From Clostridiales bacterium (GTDB lineage: Bacteria; Bacillota; Clostridia; Lachnospirales; Lachnospiraceae), in the NCBI GenBank assembly GCA_019423795.1, contig JAHZAT010000021.1, forward strand, positions 1 through 15,050: 15,050 nucleotides of DNA. The letters are read 5' to 3'. This document shows positions 14,987-15,050 of this stretch, in pieces. Positions within the stretch are counted from its first letter, which is position 1. Each line of letters begins with the position of its first letter. The translations under genes were made by a program, and so were the position numbers. The notes below the pieces were generated by a model that saw nothing but the letters and a program-made list of their open reading frames with translations, had not been told where the DNA came from and made no database searches.

Positions 14987-15050
14987 ATGTCCAAGGATAA
15001 AATTATTTTATTTGATGACAAGAAAAATTGTTGTGCATGTGGTGCGTGCA
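14987..15050 (+). CDS. start of a cysteine-rich iron-sulfur protein, probably FrhB-like (partial)
   Basis: ATG 14987 is preceded by AGAGGAG (14974-14980) at 6-nt spacing, and the frame stays open to the window end, giving about 21 residues: MSKDKIILFDDKKNCCACGA and then Cys. The closely spaced cysteines CCACGAC look like the beginning of a 4Fe-4S ferredoxin motif. A short leader followed by such a motif, directly after a polysaccharide pyruvyl transferase gene, is typical of the 'coenzyme F420 hydrogenase/dehydrogenase beta subunit C-terminal domain' proteins of polysaccharide clusters. The assignment rests on the N-terminus and context only. Confidence 0.65.
   Translation, partial: MSKDKIILFDDKKNCCACGAC

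Noticed and set aside
1..15050. CRISPR array, tRNA or rRNA genes, riboswitches
   Set aside because: No regularly spaced repeats with unique spacers, and no tRNA, rRNA or recognisable riboswitch cores were seen on either strand.

Overview
The window looks like chromosomal DNA of a low-GC Gram-positive anaerobe of the Clostridia, most likely a Lachnospiraceae-type gut bacterium. The grounds are AT-rich intergenic regions with consensus sigma-A promoters, AGGAGG-type ribosome binding sites, TTG starts, an AdcA/ZnuA-type zinc lipoprotein, and an XRE-HTH/aminotransferase fusion of a kind known from clostridia. I cannot name the species from sequence alone.

Layout. 1-1337: the tail of an unidentified gene, a Gx-family (PF07456) membrane protein and a PAP2/Aur1-like membrane phosphatase, all on +. 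1345-3812: a zinc ABC importer operon (znuA-znuC-znuB, 4-nt overlaps) behind its own extended -10 promoter. 3818-5437: an AGCS sodium:amino-acid symporter with a perfect-consensus promoter, a hairpin at the very start of its transcript, and a 23-bp terminator stem. 5466-6943: a MATE exporter on -, divergent from an AEC-family permease (7018-7999). 8024-8102: a perfect-box promoter directly followed by a terminator hairpin, between convergent genes. 8142-9608: an HTH-aminotransferase fusion on -. 9609-10086: a 478-bp non-coding region with five TTGAACTTT repeats around the aminotransferase promoter, a 209-bp MITE-like element with 9-bp target-site duplication, and the promoter of the next operon. 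10087 to the end: an exopolysaccharide/capsule operon with an initiating polyprenyl-phosphate sugar transferase, two GT4-type glycosyltransferases, a polysaccharide pyruvyl transferase-family protein, and the start of a cysteine-rich protein that looks like an FrhB-type ferredoxin-domain protein. The operon continues past the window.

How the genes work together. The first 8 kb is mostly membrane transport (zinc, amino acids, drugs/metabolites, organic anions). The last 5 kb makes a surface glycan: the first enzyme loads sugar-1-phosphate onto undecaprenyl phosphate, the GT4 enzymes extend the chain, and the pyruvyl transferase/FrhB pair would modify it. Flippase and polymerase genes are not in view. 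From about 12.8 kb the DNA is more AT-rich and has far fewer GATC tetramers than the transporter genes, as expected of a horizontally exchanged polysaccharide cluster.

The least explained items are the MITE-like element at 9745-9953 with its nested hairpins, the promoter-plus-immediate-terminator units at 3818-3893 and 8024-8102, and the TTGAACTTT repeat array. No complete new multi-gene system is visible.
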